NCBI RefSeq assembly: GCF_042453785.1
Contig: NC_091664.1
Span: 29,498,501-29,562,500, forward strand
Direction of reading: 5' to 3'
Length of the DNA: 64,000 nt
DNA from: Malus domestica
Lineage: Eukaryota > Streptophyta > Magnoliopsida > Rosales > Rosaceae
Each line of letters opens with the position of its first letter. Position 1 is the first letter of the stretch. This document shows, piece after piece, positions 38,477 to 50,979 of this stretch. The notes under the pieces were generated by a model. The model had not been told where the DNA came from, ran no database searches, and worked only from the letters and a program-made list of their open reading frames with translations. Position numbers and translations under genes: made by a program.

Positions 38477-38996
38477 TAAAAGAGGAATGTGTCCCAAAGT
38501 TTGGGTTTTCTCGCATTGTAAAAGATGGATAATTCTGGAAGTTTGGGTTTCCAGACCCCCATATGCTCTAGTTTATATCATGTCCATGGATGGCCTCGCC
38601 TGCCCACACGGATTTTTGTGGTTGCTTGGTTCTTAAGGTCAACAACACAGCTATGTTGGTGGTCTTCTTTATCTGGCCTTAAGTTTCTTGCCTATCTGTA
38701 TTTTAGTTTCTTCTTTATATGGTCCTGCAGTTGGCAGCTGACCTAGAGTAATTTTCCAGTGTGACCGGCACATAGGGTGGTACATCATGTGTCATTATAC
38801 AAATGGTGGGATATGTGTATTAAAAAGTTAATAACTTAAAAAATAAAATTTCTCATCACTTACATAAAAACACGTGATGTACCACTCATATTCTCATCAC
38901 AATGAAAATTTTCTCCTAATCTTGTATTCCTTTTGCCTGTTTATGAAGAAGTATCTTTGATAAAAAGTAAAAAAATAAAAAAATAAAAGATAAAAA
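38477..38996 (+). mobile_element. 5'-truncated LINE with 16-bp target duplication
   Basis: A 520-bp insertion present in unit 1 only is flanked by identical AGATACGATCAAATTA at 38461-38476 and 38997-39012. Its right end reads GAAGTATCTTTGATAAAAAG and then an A-rich tail, as in plant L1 elements whose 3' ends finish in TTGATAAAA. No open reverse transcriptase remains, only the 3' end. A MITE is nested inside. Confidence 0.8.
38763..38922. mobile_element. MITE nested in the LINE fragment
   Basis: Inverted ends are visible: GTGGTACATCATGTG at the left and CACGTGATGTACCAC at the right, with outer arms GTGTGACCGGCACAT and ATTCTCATCACA. A relative lies at 62772-62902. It is non-coding and must be younger than the LINE insertion. 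Confidence 0.65.
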
Positions 38997-39423
38997 AGAT
39001 ACGATCAAATTAGATGGGTAGACTTCCAATTCTTGAGGCTTCCTCTCCTCCTGTGAGAGCTTTCTCACCGTCGAGTGAGTGTTTTTTGTTTTCTTCATTC
39101 CGTGTTTCCGCCGGCTCTGGTTGTGGCCACAAAAATAGTAAACAATTTCAACAGAAATTTGATTCTGATTCTACACCAATCTAACTCATCGTCAGTTCAA
39201 TTCCTCTCATAATTAAGAAATAGTAAACGGGCTATTAGAAAGTATTACATCATTACTCTTACATCCAAAGTGCATTTATGATTAGGGTTTAGCAAGGTTA
39301 TACTAAAATTTAAAGAACTTAATCAACTACACATAATTGGCAAATGCATATACCAAATGCCATTAAAACTATGTGTTGGAAAAATTAAATGAACCAACAC
39401 TATGTTCTCCCAAAGATGTCAAA

Positions 39424-42400
39424 TGTGACAACCCGTCCCAAATCTTACGTTTTTACAAAATTTAAAAGTGTGATTTTACGAAAATGCCTTTAGAGGTGAG
39501 GGTCTTGACATCCGTTGACCAACGTATAGCGAGGTGTATGAATTAATACTTAGCGTTTTCTTGAAGTACTCGACGTTACAGAATTATAAAACCGAGAAGT
39601 ATTTTTGTTTAGTCGCTATTTATATATTTTATACATTTTTATAATGATATATTTTGATTATCATTTAGTGATTTTAAAAATAGTGGAAGAAGAAGATGAA
39701 GAAGAATGGGGGACGGGAGAGAGAATAGAGGGAAGGGCTACTGCCCAATCAGAAGAGAGGAAGAGATAAGATTGCCCAATTAGAAGCAGAAGCAAGGAGG
39801 GAAAGGAGGGAGAGTGGAGAGCGGGGGAAAATGGGGGAAACGGGTTCCCAACCCGTGACCCATGTACACCCAGTCCAATTCTCCATATTTTCCGGTGGTT
39901 TTCCAAAGGATTTCTCACGAATTTGGACCAAGAAATCATTCCCAATCATCCCCTAGTCCTTTCCTCTTCCATTCCCAATCAAATTTTATAGGATTTGAGC
40001 TTGAATTCGAGTAGAACGAAACTGTGGGTTCCGAGGGTGCCATGACAAAATCCGACGATCGTGAAGGTCATCCAGCAAATTGCTACCACCACTAGACTCC
40101 CCTAGAACCCATGACCAAAGCCCAATCAGTGGTGGAGGCGTCGGAATACGTTTGGAGGTCGAATTGAAGCACACCTAATTCTAGGGTTCCGACGGGTTTT
40201 GATGAAATTGGAGCCTTTCCAAGATAAATTGGCCTTGGTCATAGGTATGAAAGTTGTTCTACTCATTGAGATCTTCAAATCTGCAAATTTTGGTAATTTT
40301 TAGAGATAGTTGATTTTTTCCGGCAAGTCGGGGCGGCCAACCGCCACCCACGGCGGCACGTGGCCAGAGGGCCACCAATGCTATTTTTAGGCTATATTTG
40401 ATGCCTTGAATTCAGTTTTAAGAATTGAATGACGTAGATTGATCGTTAGAACTAAAATTCTCTAAGATATGTTAATAGGTCATTATATGAATCGACGATC
40501 TGATCGTTGGATCGTAATCAAACTTTAATAGGTTATTATTCATAATATTTTAGGAATATAGGAACTTATGGATTAAGAATCCGACGTACAGATCTTCTTG
40601 AATTAGACTTGTAAGTTCGTAAAATAAAATGTTAACCGCCACTTGGTTTTGGCAATTGGCGGAGATCCGACCTTTGGATCGTTCCGAAACTTTAGTATGT
40701 TATTCTAGAAGCATATTGTGAATCCTTGGAAGTTACGGATAAGAGATCTGATTTGTAGATCTTCTGGACCGAATTACGTAGACTCATGTGCAATGTAAGT
40801 TATGTATTGTATCAACGAGAATTTTGAAATATGGTTTGATATTTGGTCACAGGTGCCAATTGTTTGTGACGCCTTGATATTTGTGCTAGGAAGTTGTAGC
40901 GCAGACTCCAGTGAGTGGATCTTTCCTTGCTTATCATATTTTTCATGATTGATAATTTTATAAATGCTTTCAAATGAAATTGAGAAATTTATGCCATGAT
41001 ATATATATATGTGTGTGTGTGTGTGTTATAAAATACTATGAGATGGTTGAGTTTATATTTCATCGTGATATATCCATATGCGTATTACTATAAATGATTA
41101 TTGAGAACTACGAATGACTTGATCTCTGTTTAGGGTACGTAGGTAGTCTAACGAGACGTTAGATGTAGCCATATAAGAAAGTTATTATATAATCGAGACA
41201 ATAGCCTTATTTAAGGAATTGAGTAATGTGAAAGATATTGGTGAAAAATGTGCGTTTTAACTTTATGTTTTGGTGATTAATAGTTAGTACACCGTATTAT
41301 GTAATTGGAAATACTATGAAATGTTTTTATTTTAGATTTCATCATGGCATATCCATACGTATATTCCTACACATAATTATTGTGAACACTCTGAAGTGAA
41401 AAAGTGAACGCATGACACACAGGTAAGTTCAGGTAAGTTCAAGTAAGTATACGGTATTAGTTGAATTGATGGGGTTATGAGATGACTACATTTATGTTTA
41501 AAGCAACTCCGACACTATAGTACAAGTTGCAATAGTAAGCAACTCCGGCATTGTCGTACAAGTTGCTTTATGAGTCGTACATGTTGTATTAGATGAATTC
41601 AAAGCTCATAAACCTGCACCCTGGTGTTAGTGCTCCCGCCCGTGGCCAGGGCACAGTCCTTCACGTAATGTTCACCTCCCGTACCATACGCTCACCTTGA
41701 ATTCAAGGTAGGTGCACAAGCATGTCGTACAAACCACTATAGGTGGTTCTGACTCGTAGGTGACTCTTCACGTGATCGTAGCACTTGAGCGTATTCATTT
41801 ACACCCAGTCCTGTTGTACAGATCACTACTGTGGTTCCGACTCATGTGCAGGTGTAGTGTCGTATAGGTCACTAAAGGTGACTCCAGTTTATGTACTAGC
41901 AATGATTAATGAAATATAAGTACAGTCGTACAGGTCACTATAGGCGACTCCAACTTATATGATAGCCACGATTGATGAGTATGTGATGAGCTAGCATATG
42001 TAATGAATAAGAGATGAGCTAACATGTGTGATGAATATATGATGAACTAGCATATGTAATGAATAAGAGACGAGCTAGCATATATGATAAGTATGTGATG
42101 AGCGCATATGTAACGAATAAGAGATGAGCTAGCATATGTGATGAGTATGTGATGAGTATGTGATGAGCTAGCATATGTAACGAATAAGAGATGAGCTAAC
42201 ATATGTGATGAGTATGTGATGAGCTAGCATATGTAATGAATATGTTATGAACTAGCATATGTGATGAGATATGGGTAAGTTGTACATGTCACCCTAGGTG
42301 ACTCCGATTTGCGTACTAGTATGAGTTATTAATTGCATGATTATTTGATATTATTGATGAAATGTTGTGTTGTGATATATTATGAATTTTCTGGAAACAT

Positions 42401-42791
42401 ACAGGTGTTGTAGTGAGGGGTTATAATGTTTTACATGGTTTCTATTAAAATTTTACTTACAGGGCCACTCACTCTTGTCTTGTCTTCACCCTTCAGGTTT
42501 TATTAGCTGAGCTTTCTTATTGTCGAATATTTGTGGCGATTTTTAGTATTGGAGATTATTTCGAGGGTATGAGTCTTAATTTACTCTTATGTACTTGCTT
42601 ATGCTCTAATGTCACATGTGAAGTGGGTTCATTCCCGCTTACCGGTGCACTCTGGTATTTAGGCACTCTTAGATTTAAATTTATTCACAATCTTCCCCAT
42701 TATCACATTTTATGGCTTCCTCACCTTTCAGATGTCGGTCAGCACAGCTTGATTCGGAGTCCTAGTGGACATTCCGGGTTGGGGTGTGTCA
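39424..42791 (+). mobile_element. LTR-type element, probably solo LTR
   Basis: The 3.37 kb element begins TGTGACAACCCGTCCC and ends GGTTGGGGTGTGTCA, the TG..CA form of plant LTR retroelements. A 5-bp duplication TCAAA flanks it (39419-39423 and 42792-42796). Unit 2 has the empty site near 49265. No second LTR, primer site or coding domain is seen, so a long solo LTR or a non-coding derivative is likely. The right half has tandem arrays: roughly 30-bp modules around GATGAGCTAGCATATG (about 41970-42270) and a CAGGTCACTATAGGTGACTC module (about 41710-41960). It is a fossil, inserted after units 1 and 2 separated. Confidence 0.8.
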
Positions 42792-42980
42792 TCAAAACTC
42801 TTGACATAAGAACTGAGATGGCGGATAATAAATTCAAATTTCATTTCCAAACCATACAATACACTTTTGGTTTCAAATAATCAACAACCACTATAGTTTA
42901 GAGTTAGACCCTTCCACATTTCTTTAATCCTAATTGCATACATAAGAAATCGACTACTATGTTAAACTATATTTAATAAA

Positions 42981-43519
42981 GGCTAAATAGCCAAAATGGT
43001 AATTGAGATTTGCATAATCAATAGAAATGGTCCATAAGATTGAAAATCAATAGAAATAGTCTCTGAGATTGTCCACCATCCATGATTTTGGTCATTCCAT
43101 TAAAAACTCTTCATCTTGTCGAGAAGTATGATTTTCATTTTTGAATCACTCGATTTCGTTGAGTATTGAAGAAATTATGAATGTTTAAAGTTTACCCAAT
43201 TTCCAGCGAGTTTTTCAGTTATCCAGCGGACCAGTCACCTTTCAAGCTATTTTCCGGCCATATTCGGCAACCATTGAGCTTCTAAATAGGTATAATCTTG
43301 TTTTACACTTTCCTATCTTCATTTTAATATATTATGGATCAAATTTGGTTAAGAAACGATTGAGTTACGAAGCTTTGACAATTGCCCAAAGAGTTTTTAA
43401 TGGAATGACCAAAATCATGGATGATGGACAATCTCAAGGACCATTTCTATTGTTTTTGAATCTCAACGACCATTTCTATTGATTATGCAAATCTCATGGA
43501 CCATTTTGTCTATTTAGCC
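42981..43519. mobile_element. Mutator-like MITE with long terminal inverted repeats
   Basis: The ends GGCTAAATAGCCAAAATGG and, inverted, GGCTAAATAGACAAAATGG start terminal inverted repeats of roughly 140 bp, including CATCCATGATTTTGGTCATT in both arms. A perfect 9-bp target duplication TTTAATAAA flanks it (42972-42980 and 43520-43528). It is non-coding and present in unit 1 only. Part of it recurs at 43725-43885, and the window's last bases begin another copy. Confidence 0.88.
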
Positions 43520-43530
43520 TTTAATAAATA

Positions 43531-43683
43531 GGAAAACTAATGAAAAGGGTTTGAAAACTTTGAGTTTTAATGATAAGGACAAAATAAAGGGTAAAGTGAA
43601 TAGTACCATGATTGACTTTTTAGTGTAAAAATGTGGTTTTTCGTTAAAGTGAACAGTACCGGGAGCTTTTCGTTAAAGTTCCC
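43531..43683 (+). mobile_element. MITE, TAACGAAA-TIR family, with 10-bp duplication
   Basis: The reference copy for this family here starts GGAAAACTAATGAAAA and ends CGTTAAAGTTCCC. TTAATAAATA is duplicated on both sides (43521-43530 and 43684-43693). It landed directly beside the 42981-43519 element, in that element's duplicated target. Confidence 0.88.
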
Positions 43684-43724
43684 TTAATAAATAAGTACAT
43701 TCCTAAATTTGCAATCATCATTGA

Positions 43725-43885
43725 GTTACGAAGTTTTGAAAATTGCCCAAAGAGTTTTTAATGGAATGACTAAAATCATGGATCATGGACAATCTCAGGG
43801 ACAATTTTTATTGATTTTGAATCTCAGAGACCATTTCTATTGATTATGCAAATCTCATGGACCATTTTGGTTACTTAGCCTTTAA
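43725..43885. repeat. partial second copy of the long-TIR MITE end
   Basis: The bases repeat the right arm of 42981-43519, from TTGCCCAAAGAGTTTTTAAT to CATGGACCATTTTGG and TTAGCCTTTAATAAATAAG. The flanking unit sequence (AAGTACATTCCTAAATTT) is also doubled, so this arose by local duplication. Confidence 0.75.
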
Positions 43886-44937
43886 TAAATAAGTGCATTC
43901 CTAAATTTTCAATCACCCGCCTCAGTGGCGAAACCAGAAATCGCCTAGGAGATGAAATTTAAAAGGGTAAAAAGTTCCGGAAAAATATAGACAACCAAAT
44001 CATTTTAGTACTAACTATGTAGCATGGATAGAGACACAAATACAACGATACAACTATTTTCTAAATATTAGGATATAGGACGGCGTGGACACGTTAATAA
44101 AAATATGCATTAACGTACAATAATGTTTATATAAATATATATTGCAAAATGTCAAAATATACGGAAATAGATGCTTTGGTTCTTTTATATAAAATGATTA
44201 CATAAATATATATTGCAAAAGTCAAAATATATGGAAACAGATGTTTTGGTTGTTTTGGTTGTTGTATTGGGAAAGGGATATCAGTACGTACAAGAGGATC
44301 CTCATTTGATTTTTTTTTGTGAGGATTCAGATATCCTCCAATCACATTCGTTCATCGTACAATCAATTTTTATTATATACTGTTCATGTCAGGTACTGTT
44401 TTTGTCAGGATAGAAATTGACAATCAAACAACAAAAACCAAGAAAATCTAACATTGCAGACTACTGAGAACTCCTTTTTCTTTAACTTTCTATTCATTTT
44501 TGGTCAAACACAGATTTACATGCTTGTCATTCTTTTTGCTTCTTTTTACTCCGAAATCTCATACATTTTTTTTTTTTTGGCATAGCAACCCGGTTCGCTG
44601 TACATGAACACTGTTATTGCATTTACCTAAATATCATTCTTCTGGTTCTGGTTCAAGAAAAATTCCATATTCTGAGCACAAAACTAACACAAATCGAAAA
44701 GACGATATAAGAATCGGATGTTGTAACACAGCGCTTGAGCCTTTGTTTCGCTCATTCCCCTTGAATCATATGGTAAATGGATGCTCTACTGATGCTATCA
44801 AGAAGATAGCCATCAACCAGAGTTTATTAGTTCATTGGTAAAAGGTCCCAGAAATATTTTCATTTCAAACTGGAGCAAAGTTTTCGCGTTATTTCAAGGA
44901 GCTAGGAAACTATGAAAAGGCCGATTCAGCAACACTT

Positions 44938-47584
44938 TCAGCAAATACTCAAGTTTTCCGCCTCATGCCTAATGGAATCAAAAAGTGCAGAAGACAGATA
45001 ACGCTCTCCAAAACTGGGGAACACAGCCTGCACAAGTAACAAATAAATGGAATAAGTTCCTGGAGTGTCTGCTTGAAAGAATTGCATTTGATTACGAATT
45101 TACAATTCCAAGCCAAGTTTAAGCGAAGAAATCGTGTAAGCTAAAGGGACAGTGCAAAATCGACTTACAACAATGAGTTTTCCAGCATATTCCGGCCTCT
45201 TAGCCAACTTTATTGCAGCAGCGGCCGCAGCACCAGATGAAATCCCCACCTGCAATGTTAATTTGCTCTCACAATCAGCCCCGTAAATGGAAAAATGATG
45301 AATGCGTGCAACAAGAGGAGTCTCAAATTTCTCGTCTAACAAACTAATGGAGAGTAACAAACTCCTAGCACTGATACAAAAGTGAAAGTGATGCTAACTA
45401 ATTGATACCATACCAGAAGACCTTCTTTCAGGGCAAGCTGCTTCGCGGTGTCAATTGCTTCCTCACTTGTTACCTAAATGTTACATAAACATCAGCAGTC
45501 ATTAACGAGAAATTCGTGCTTGTATTAGAGTTGTTGGCACCAAAATGAAACAAGAACTTATAGAACTGACATGCAATAAAATGAGCTGAACGCTTACTTC
45601 AATAACTTCATCAAGCAAGCTAATGTCCAGAACTACAGGTAGGATACCAGCACCAATTCCTTGGATCAGATGCTTCCCTTTGACACGAGCAAGGATATTA
45701 CAAACCCATATATGCATCAGTCAATAGGAGGACGAAATCTCAAATACTATGGAACGGTAATTTCATACTACAGAAACTTAACCGCAGAGGCCACTTAAAC
45801 GAATCAAACTAAAATGTAATACTATGCAAATTGTTTAACATTCTAACGACGAAGAAACATGTCTCATATTTCGCTCCATTCTGCAAGACAAATAGCTAAC
45901 CCGAAAAACCTAGCATCTTCTTCATGTTCGGTTGTAATATGTTCAACAAGAAAAAGAATTTCACGAGCAAAGAAGCAATAGTGCAGAGAGCCAGAGACGA
46001 GGAAAACGCCAGCATTATAGTAACTCACCAGCTTGGCCACCGTTCAAGACTGGGCTTTCGGCTGGTTCTACACCGTACACCTAGACAAAAGAAAATGCTT
46101 ATTAATAACTTTTCTCCTCACGTACTCATGTAATACTCGTATATATAATACAAACATACAAAATTCAACCTTAATCTCTGGATTCTGCTCTTTAAGGAAT
46201 GTCCCTGCACCGGCAACTGTACCCCCAGTCCCTATTCCCGAAACCAGGGCATCAACCTTCCCTCCTGTGTCTCTCCATATCTCCGGGCCAGTGGTTTCAT
46301 AATGAATCTACACCAACGGTCACATAACGATTCATAAACTCTCTCAACCATCTAGACATGTCACAGTTGCTCCAAAAGTTACCTTCGGATTGGCAGGATT
46401 TTCAAATTGGCCAAGTATGTAACCGTTAGGCGTGTTACTCAATAACTCCTCAGCTTTATCAAAGACTCCCTTAATACCCTTGGCAGGATCTGTAAGGTAC
46501 ACCTCAGCCCCGAAAGCTAGCATCACAATTCTTCTCTCAATACTCATTGAAGATGGCATGGTTAGCTTAACCTTGTAGCCCCTGCTTGCTGCAATGAATG
46601 CCAATCCAATGCCGGTGTTGCCACTCGTGCCCTCAATGAGAACAGTCTTCAGTTCCCGATGATCATGCATATTAAGAACCAAGGGAAGTTAGTTCGTTGA
46701 AACATGAAACCCGCCACGCCACATTCTCGATCATGTAAGTGGAAACTCCCTTACATAGTCAAACTTGTTATCCTCAAAAGAACAGAAACAAAAGAGAAAA
46801 TTTATGTATAGATTTTGTTAGCGGAATTCTAGAAAATATTTTGGGTACAGAGAAAAGTGAACCAGCCACAGCAGTAAGAACAATGGCGGGTTGGGGGTGG
46901 AGCGAGGCTCATTCCTTATAAGTATTAACCATATTGAACGATGATTAAACTTGTAAAATCTCCATTACATGCTGAAAAAACATCTACATATATGGAAAAG
47001 ATTTATAGCTAACCTTCCCTGGCGTAATTAGACCTTTATCCTCGGCGTCCTTGATCATACTATATGCAATCCTGCATATACAAATTTAAGATCAAACGCG
47101 TTCGTAATCTTGAGTTTTGATTTGCTGTCATACTAAGAAAACGAAAACCAATATTCCCAAGGAAAAAGTGCAAAGAATATGCCTGTCTTTTACACTTGAG
47201 CAGGGCTCCATTGACTCTAGCTTGGCAGCAATTCGTGCTACGCAACCATCCACGACATTGTTGAGATATACCAACGGGGTATTTCCAATCAGCTGCAAGA
47301 ACCAAGAGTACAACGAGAGCGCATCTTAAGCCAAATCAACATATAAAAACAAAGAAAACTAATGAAAATGGCTTGAAAACTTTGAGTTTTAACGAAAATG
47401 ACAAAATAAAAGGTAAAGTGAATAATATCAGATTAACTTTTTAGTATAAAAATATGATTTTTCGTTAAAATAAACAGTTTAAAGTTCCCTAAAAACAAAG
47501 AAAAATAAAAATTGAATGGTTGACTTTCGTGAAGAGAAATCTTACTTCGGTGACATCGTTCTTGATTGCAAATTTGACTTCCAT
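44938..47584 (-). CDS. DES1-like: cysteine synthase-like / L-cysteine desulfhydrase, copy 2
   Basis: Ten exons: 47584-47546, 47292-47183, 47071-47014, 46646-46383, 46307-46170, 46080-46029, 45677-45598, 45473-45414, 45249-45169, 45027-44938. They join in frame to 323 aa with the same splice phases as copy 1, including the GC donor of intron 2. The PLP lysine (PCSSVKDR) and GIGTGGT loop are kept. The substrate loop is EGTSGNTG, so it has the serine of classical OAS-TL where copy 1 has glycine, and Gly instead of Ala before it. RPEYAGK replaces RPENAGK near the C terminus. The upstream segment that may hold the copy 1 promoter is absent here, so expression is uncertain despite the intact frame. 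Confidence 0.9.
47352..47490 (+). mobile_element. MITE, TAACGAAA-TIR family, in intron 1
   Basis: This is the orthologue of the intron 1 MITE at 35396, slightly shortened at its right end. Confidence 0.75.
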
Positions 47585-49874
47585 ATTTATCTTATGTTGC
47601 AGCAAGCTGTGAAAGAAGGGAAAACAGATTCAAACGTTCAACAAAACAGAAGCAACCAGAAAATCCGAAACGCTTAATCGTTTCATCCTCTTATAAAATC
47701 ACTTGAAAAATATAGGAGCAAAATATTGCAAAAGCCCAGAAATAGTCAACAGAATCAAAACCAGAAGACCCCAAAATATGCAGAAAATAAATAGAGAACA
47801 AACAAAAATATCAAGTATTTAACAAGAATGTTTACACAGAAGAACACCAAAAGCTCCCAACCTAAATTTTGAAGAACCAATAATTATTAAAAAAAAGAAA
47901 AAAAATCAGTTAATTACCATAAACAGAGCAAAAAGAACAGAATAATAATTCTGGAAGTTGTCCAATATTTAGCAGCATATTTTCAAGATTTCAAGCAATA
48001 TATTTTGCACCCAAATGCTAATAAGCAATGAAAAATTCAATTATGTCATTAAATATTAATAAAGAAATATAGACCAACCTTATATTTTGCAGGCAGAGAT
48101 ATGGAAGAAAGAAAGAAAATTGTATTGTAATTTTCTGGAAAATGGCTCCTTGCACTTCCATAAAGGCACTTCTGCGTTTATTTATTTACTTATTTATTTA
48201 TTCGTTTGTTTGTTAAGTTTCAGTCAAACTCAAAGGTTGTCTTGTCCCGTTGTCCTTGTTCTGTTTCGTTTATGGAACATTTCTTCCTCTGTAGGTATAT
48301 TTTAATCTTGAAAGTGAAAGTCACAGAGAATTTTCATTTAGTGAAAATTGAACGTCGAACTTCAAGTGCATAATTGATTATTGTTAACTGTTTGAGCTAC
48401 AAGTCTTTTATTTGTTTGGTATTTTTTAAGATGGTCTCTAACGTGAAACGAGAGCGAGAAATGAAGGGAAGCAGAAGAAGTAAAAGGAAAAAATCACCAT
48501 ATCAACTTGAGAGGAAGTGCATGTGTAACGCATGTTAATCAATTAAACTACAAGTCTCTTATTCGTTGGATAATAATTCAAGCTAACATCCAATTGTTGA
48601 CCAAAGAGTGTGAAACTATGGGAAATTTGAACAAAGTATGGAAGGAAAGGAAGAAGGTGGAAGAAAAAAAGGTTACCAGGGCAGCTTGAAGGGACAGAAA
48701 CTTGTCATGTTTACTAGGATAAGAAAAAACTATGTAATAAGCCCAAATTAGAGTGTGTGGTCCAGGGGAGCACGTGCTAAGAAAAACACTAATGCTTGCA
48801 AACTGCAGAGTGTAATACACTACTGACAAAGAAGACATGGTCAAATTAGGTGGGTAGATTTCCAATTCTCGAGGCTTTTTATCTTCCTGTGAGAGTTTTC
48901 TCACCGTCGTGTGAGTGTTATTCGTTTTCATCGTTCCGTGTTTCCGTCGGTTCTAGTTGTGGTCACAAAAATAGCAAACAATTTCAATATGAATTTGATT
49001 CTGAATCCATACCAATCTACTTATTTTCAGTTCAATTCTTCTCATGTTGATTACGAATTAGTAAACGGATTATTAGAAAGTATCACGTCATTACTCTTAC
49101 ATCCAAAGTGCATTTATGCTTAGGGTTTAGCAAGGTTATACTAAAATTTAATGAACTTTATCAACTACACGTAATCCGATAATCCGCATAAGCATATACC
49201 AAATGCCATTAAAAACTAGTGTTGGGAAAATTAAATGAACCAACACTATGTTCTCCCAAAGATGTCAAAACTCTTGACATAAGAACTGAGGTGGCGGGTA
49301 ATATATTCAAATTTCATTTCCAAACAATAAAATACACTTTTGGTTTCAAATAATCAACAACCACTATAGTCTAGAGTTAGACCCTTCCACATTTCTTTAA
49401 TCCTAATTGCATACATAAGAAACCGACTACTATGTTAAACTATATTTCATAAATAAGTACATTCCTAAATTTCCAATCACCCCCCTTAATGGCGAAGCTA
49501 GAAATCGTTTGGGAGGCGAAATTTAAAAGGATAAAAGATTCCGAAAAAATATAAACAACCAAATTCTTATAGATAGTAACTATGTAGCATGGATAGGAAC
49601 ACAAATACGGCGATACAACTATTTTCTAAAAATTAGGATATAAGACGGCATGGATACGTGAACAAAAATATGCATTAATGTACAATAATGTTATATAAAT
49701 ATATATTGCAAAATGTCAAAATATACGGAAATAGATGGAAATGGTCTAATAGATGCTTTGGTTCTTTTATTATAATGATTACATAAATATATATTGCAAA
49801 ATGCCAAAATATATGGAAATAGATGTTTTTGGTTGTTGTATAGGTGGGACGGGTGAGGTGGGGTTTTAAAAGAT

Positions 49875-50162
49875 GGAATTGGATCCCCTCAGAGTAAATG
49901 GTGGGGATCCTCATGACCACACAACACGGGCAGTTGGATCAGCAAATGGTGAGGATCCTCATGACCACACAACACGAGCCGTTGAATTTTGATCCAACGG
50001 CTACAAACAGAGGAGTCCCTTTAAAAGTTATAATAATTGTAGCCGTTGGATCAAAATCTAACGACCCGTGTTGTGTGGTTGTAGCCGTTGGATCAAAATC
50101 CAACGGCCCGTGTTGTGTAGTCATGATGATCCCCATCATTTGCTCAAGAGGGATCCAATTCC
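49875..50162. mobile_element. foldback MITE, GGAATTGGATCC family, internally duplicated
   Basis: The ends GGAATTGGATCCCCTC and GAGGGATCCAATTCC are inverted, and a perfect 9-bp duplication TTAAAAGAT flanks it (49866-49874 and 50163-50171). Unit 3 has the empty site near 56046. Inside, each arm contains a repeated block (GATCCTCATGACCACACAAC twice on the left, AGCCGTTGGATCAAAATC twice on the right), so the arm was duplicated before or after folding. Confidence 0.87.
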
Positions 50163-50540
50163 TTAAAAGATAAGGAAAGGGATATCAGTACATATCTATC
50201 CTCAATATTTTATTAAAATAATCATAATTTGTCATCAATTGTCCTCATTTTATATTAAAAAGAAACGACAACGTTGAAGTAAAATCGAGCCTCTCCCAGA
50301 CGACCATGAAGTCAACCGAGGCTCTCCCCAGCCAACTTTCCGGCAAGCTCAGCGCAGGCTGCATAACTAAATTTTTCGGCAAGCTCAGACGAACCATAGG
50401 GGCGGTTCCTCCCTTGTGCTTTCGTTGCTTTGCCACTGCCCCCACTTTAATAATTCGTCTAACAATCCATTAACTTTCCAAAATACCTTAAAAAAACCTT
50501 CGAACTACTTTTTTGGATTACTGCTGCCATCAGTAAGCAT

Positions 50541-50593
50541 GTCCCACATCGACCAATTAAGGTTAAAGAAATCAGGCGGCATGGGTATAAAAA
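50541..50593 (+). promoter_or_regulatory. U1-B snRNA promoter: USE and TATA
   Basis: The perfect upstream element GTCCCACATCG is at 50541-50551 and TATAAAAATA begins at 50586, 30 bases before the RNA start. This is the Pol II-type snRNA spacing. Confidence 0.87.
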
Positions 50594-50615
50594 TAAAGGA
50601 CGAGTACCGAGGAAA

Positions 50616-50778
50616 GTACTTACCTGGACAGGGTCTATGAGCGATCGAGAAGGCTCATGGCCTGGGCTGGTGACCTTCATTGCACTGTGAAGGGGTGCCT
50701 GCCTATGATCTCCTCAATGTAGGAGAGTCAATGTCATAATTTGTTGCCGTGGGGGCTTGCGTTCGCGCAGCCCCTGCC
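50616..50778 (+). ncRNA. U1: U1 spliceosomal RNA, copy B
   Basis: The 5' end reads GTACTTACCTGG, with one change (A1 to G) outside the splice-site pairing block. Stem-loop I reads GCGATCGAGAAGGC, stem-loop II has ATTGCACTG, the Sm-like site AATTTGTTG is at 50738-50746, and the terminal GGGGGCTTGCG hairpin follows. A 3' processing motif of the plant type CA(N)AGTNNAA is present directly downstream (CAATCTAAAGTTCAA). It is nearly identical to U1-C, as expected from the unit duplication. Confidence 0.88.
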
Positions 50779-50979
50779 CAATCTAAAGTTCAACTCTTAC
50801 GAAACAACAAGTCCAAACGATTACAAAGCCTTGTGAACTATATACTACAAGTCCAATTTGTTCTCCTAGATTTTTAGAAGTCCTCCAAATTGTATCGGGG
50901 AGGAGGTAGTTACTAGACTAGTAATCAAAGTACATAAATCAACCACAAACAAATATGTTTGCTGGTCCAGCTGACTCCG

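Larger units (their letters stand above)
32231..44414. repeat. duplicated unit 1 (enlarged by insertions)
   Basis: This unit aligns with unit 2 (44415-51496) and unit 3 (51497-58165). It starts at AATTGACAATCAAAC, which recurs at 44415. It contains DES1-like gene 1 and its upstream DNA but no U1 gene. It is longer because of an extra 1.4 kb segment (about 36017-37426), a LINE fragment, an LTR-type element and two MITEs. Confidence 0.8.

Noticed and set aside
39661-42880. Open frames inside the LTR-type element
   Set aside because: They match no retroelement domain. The strips are short and lie in repeat-rich DNA.
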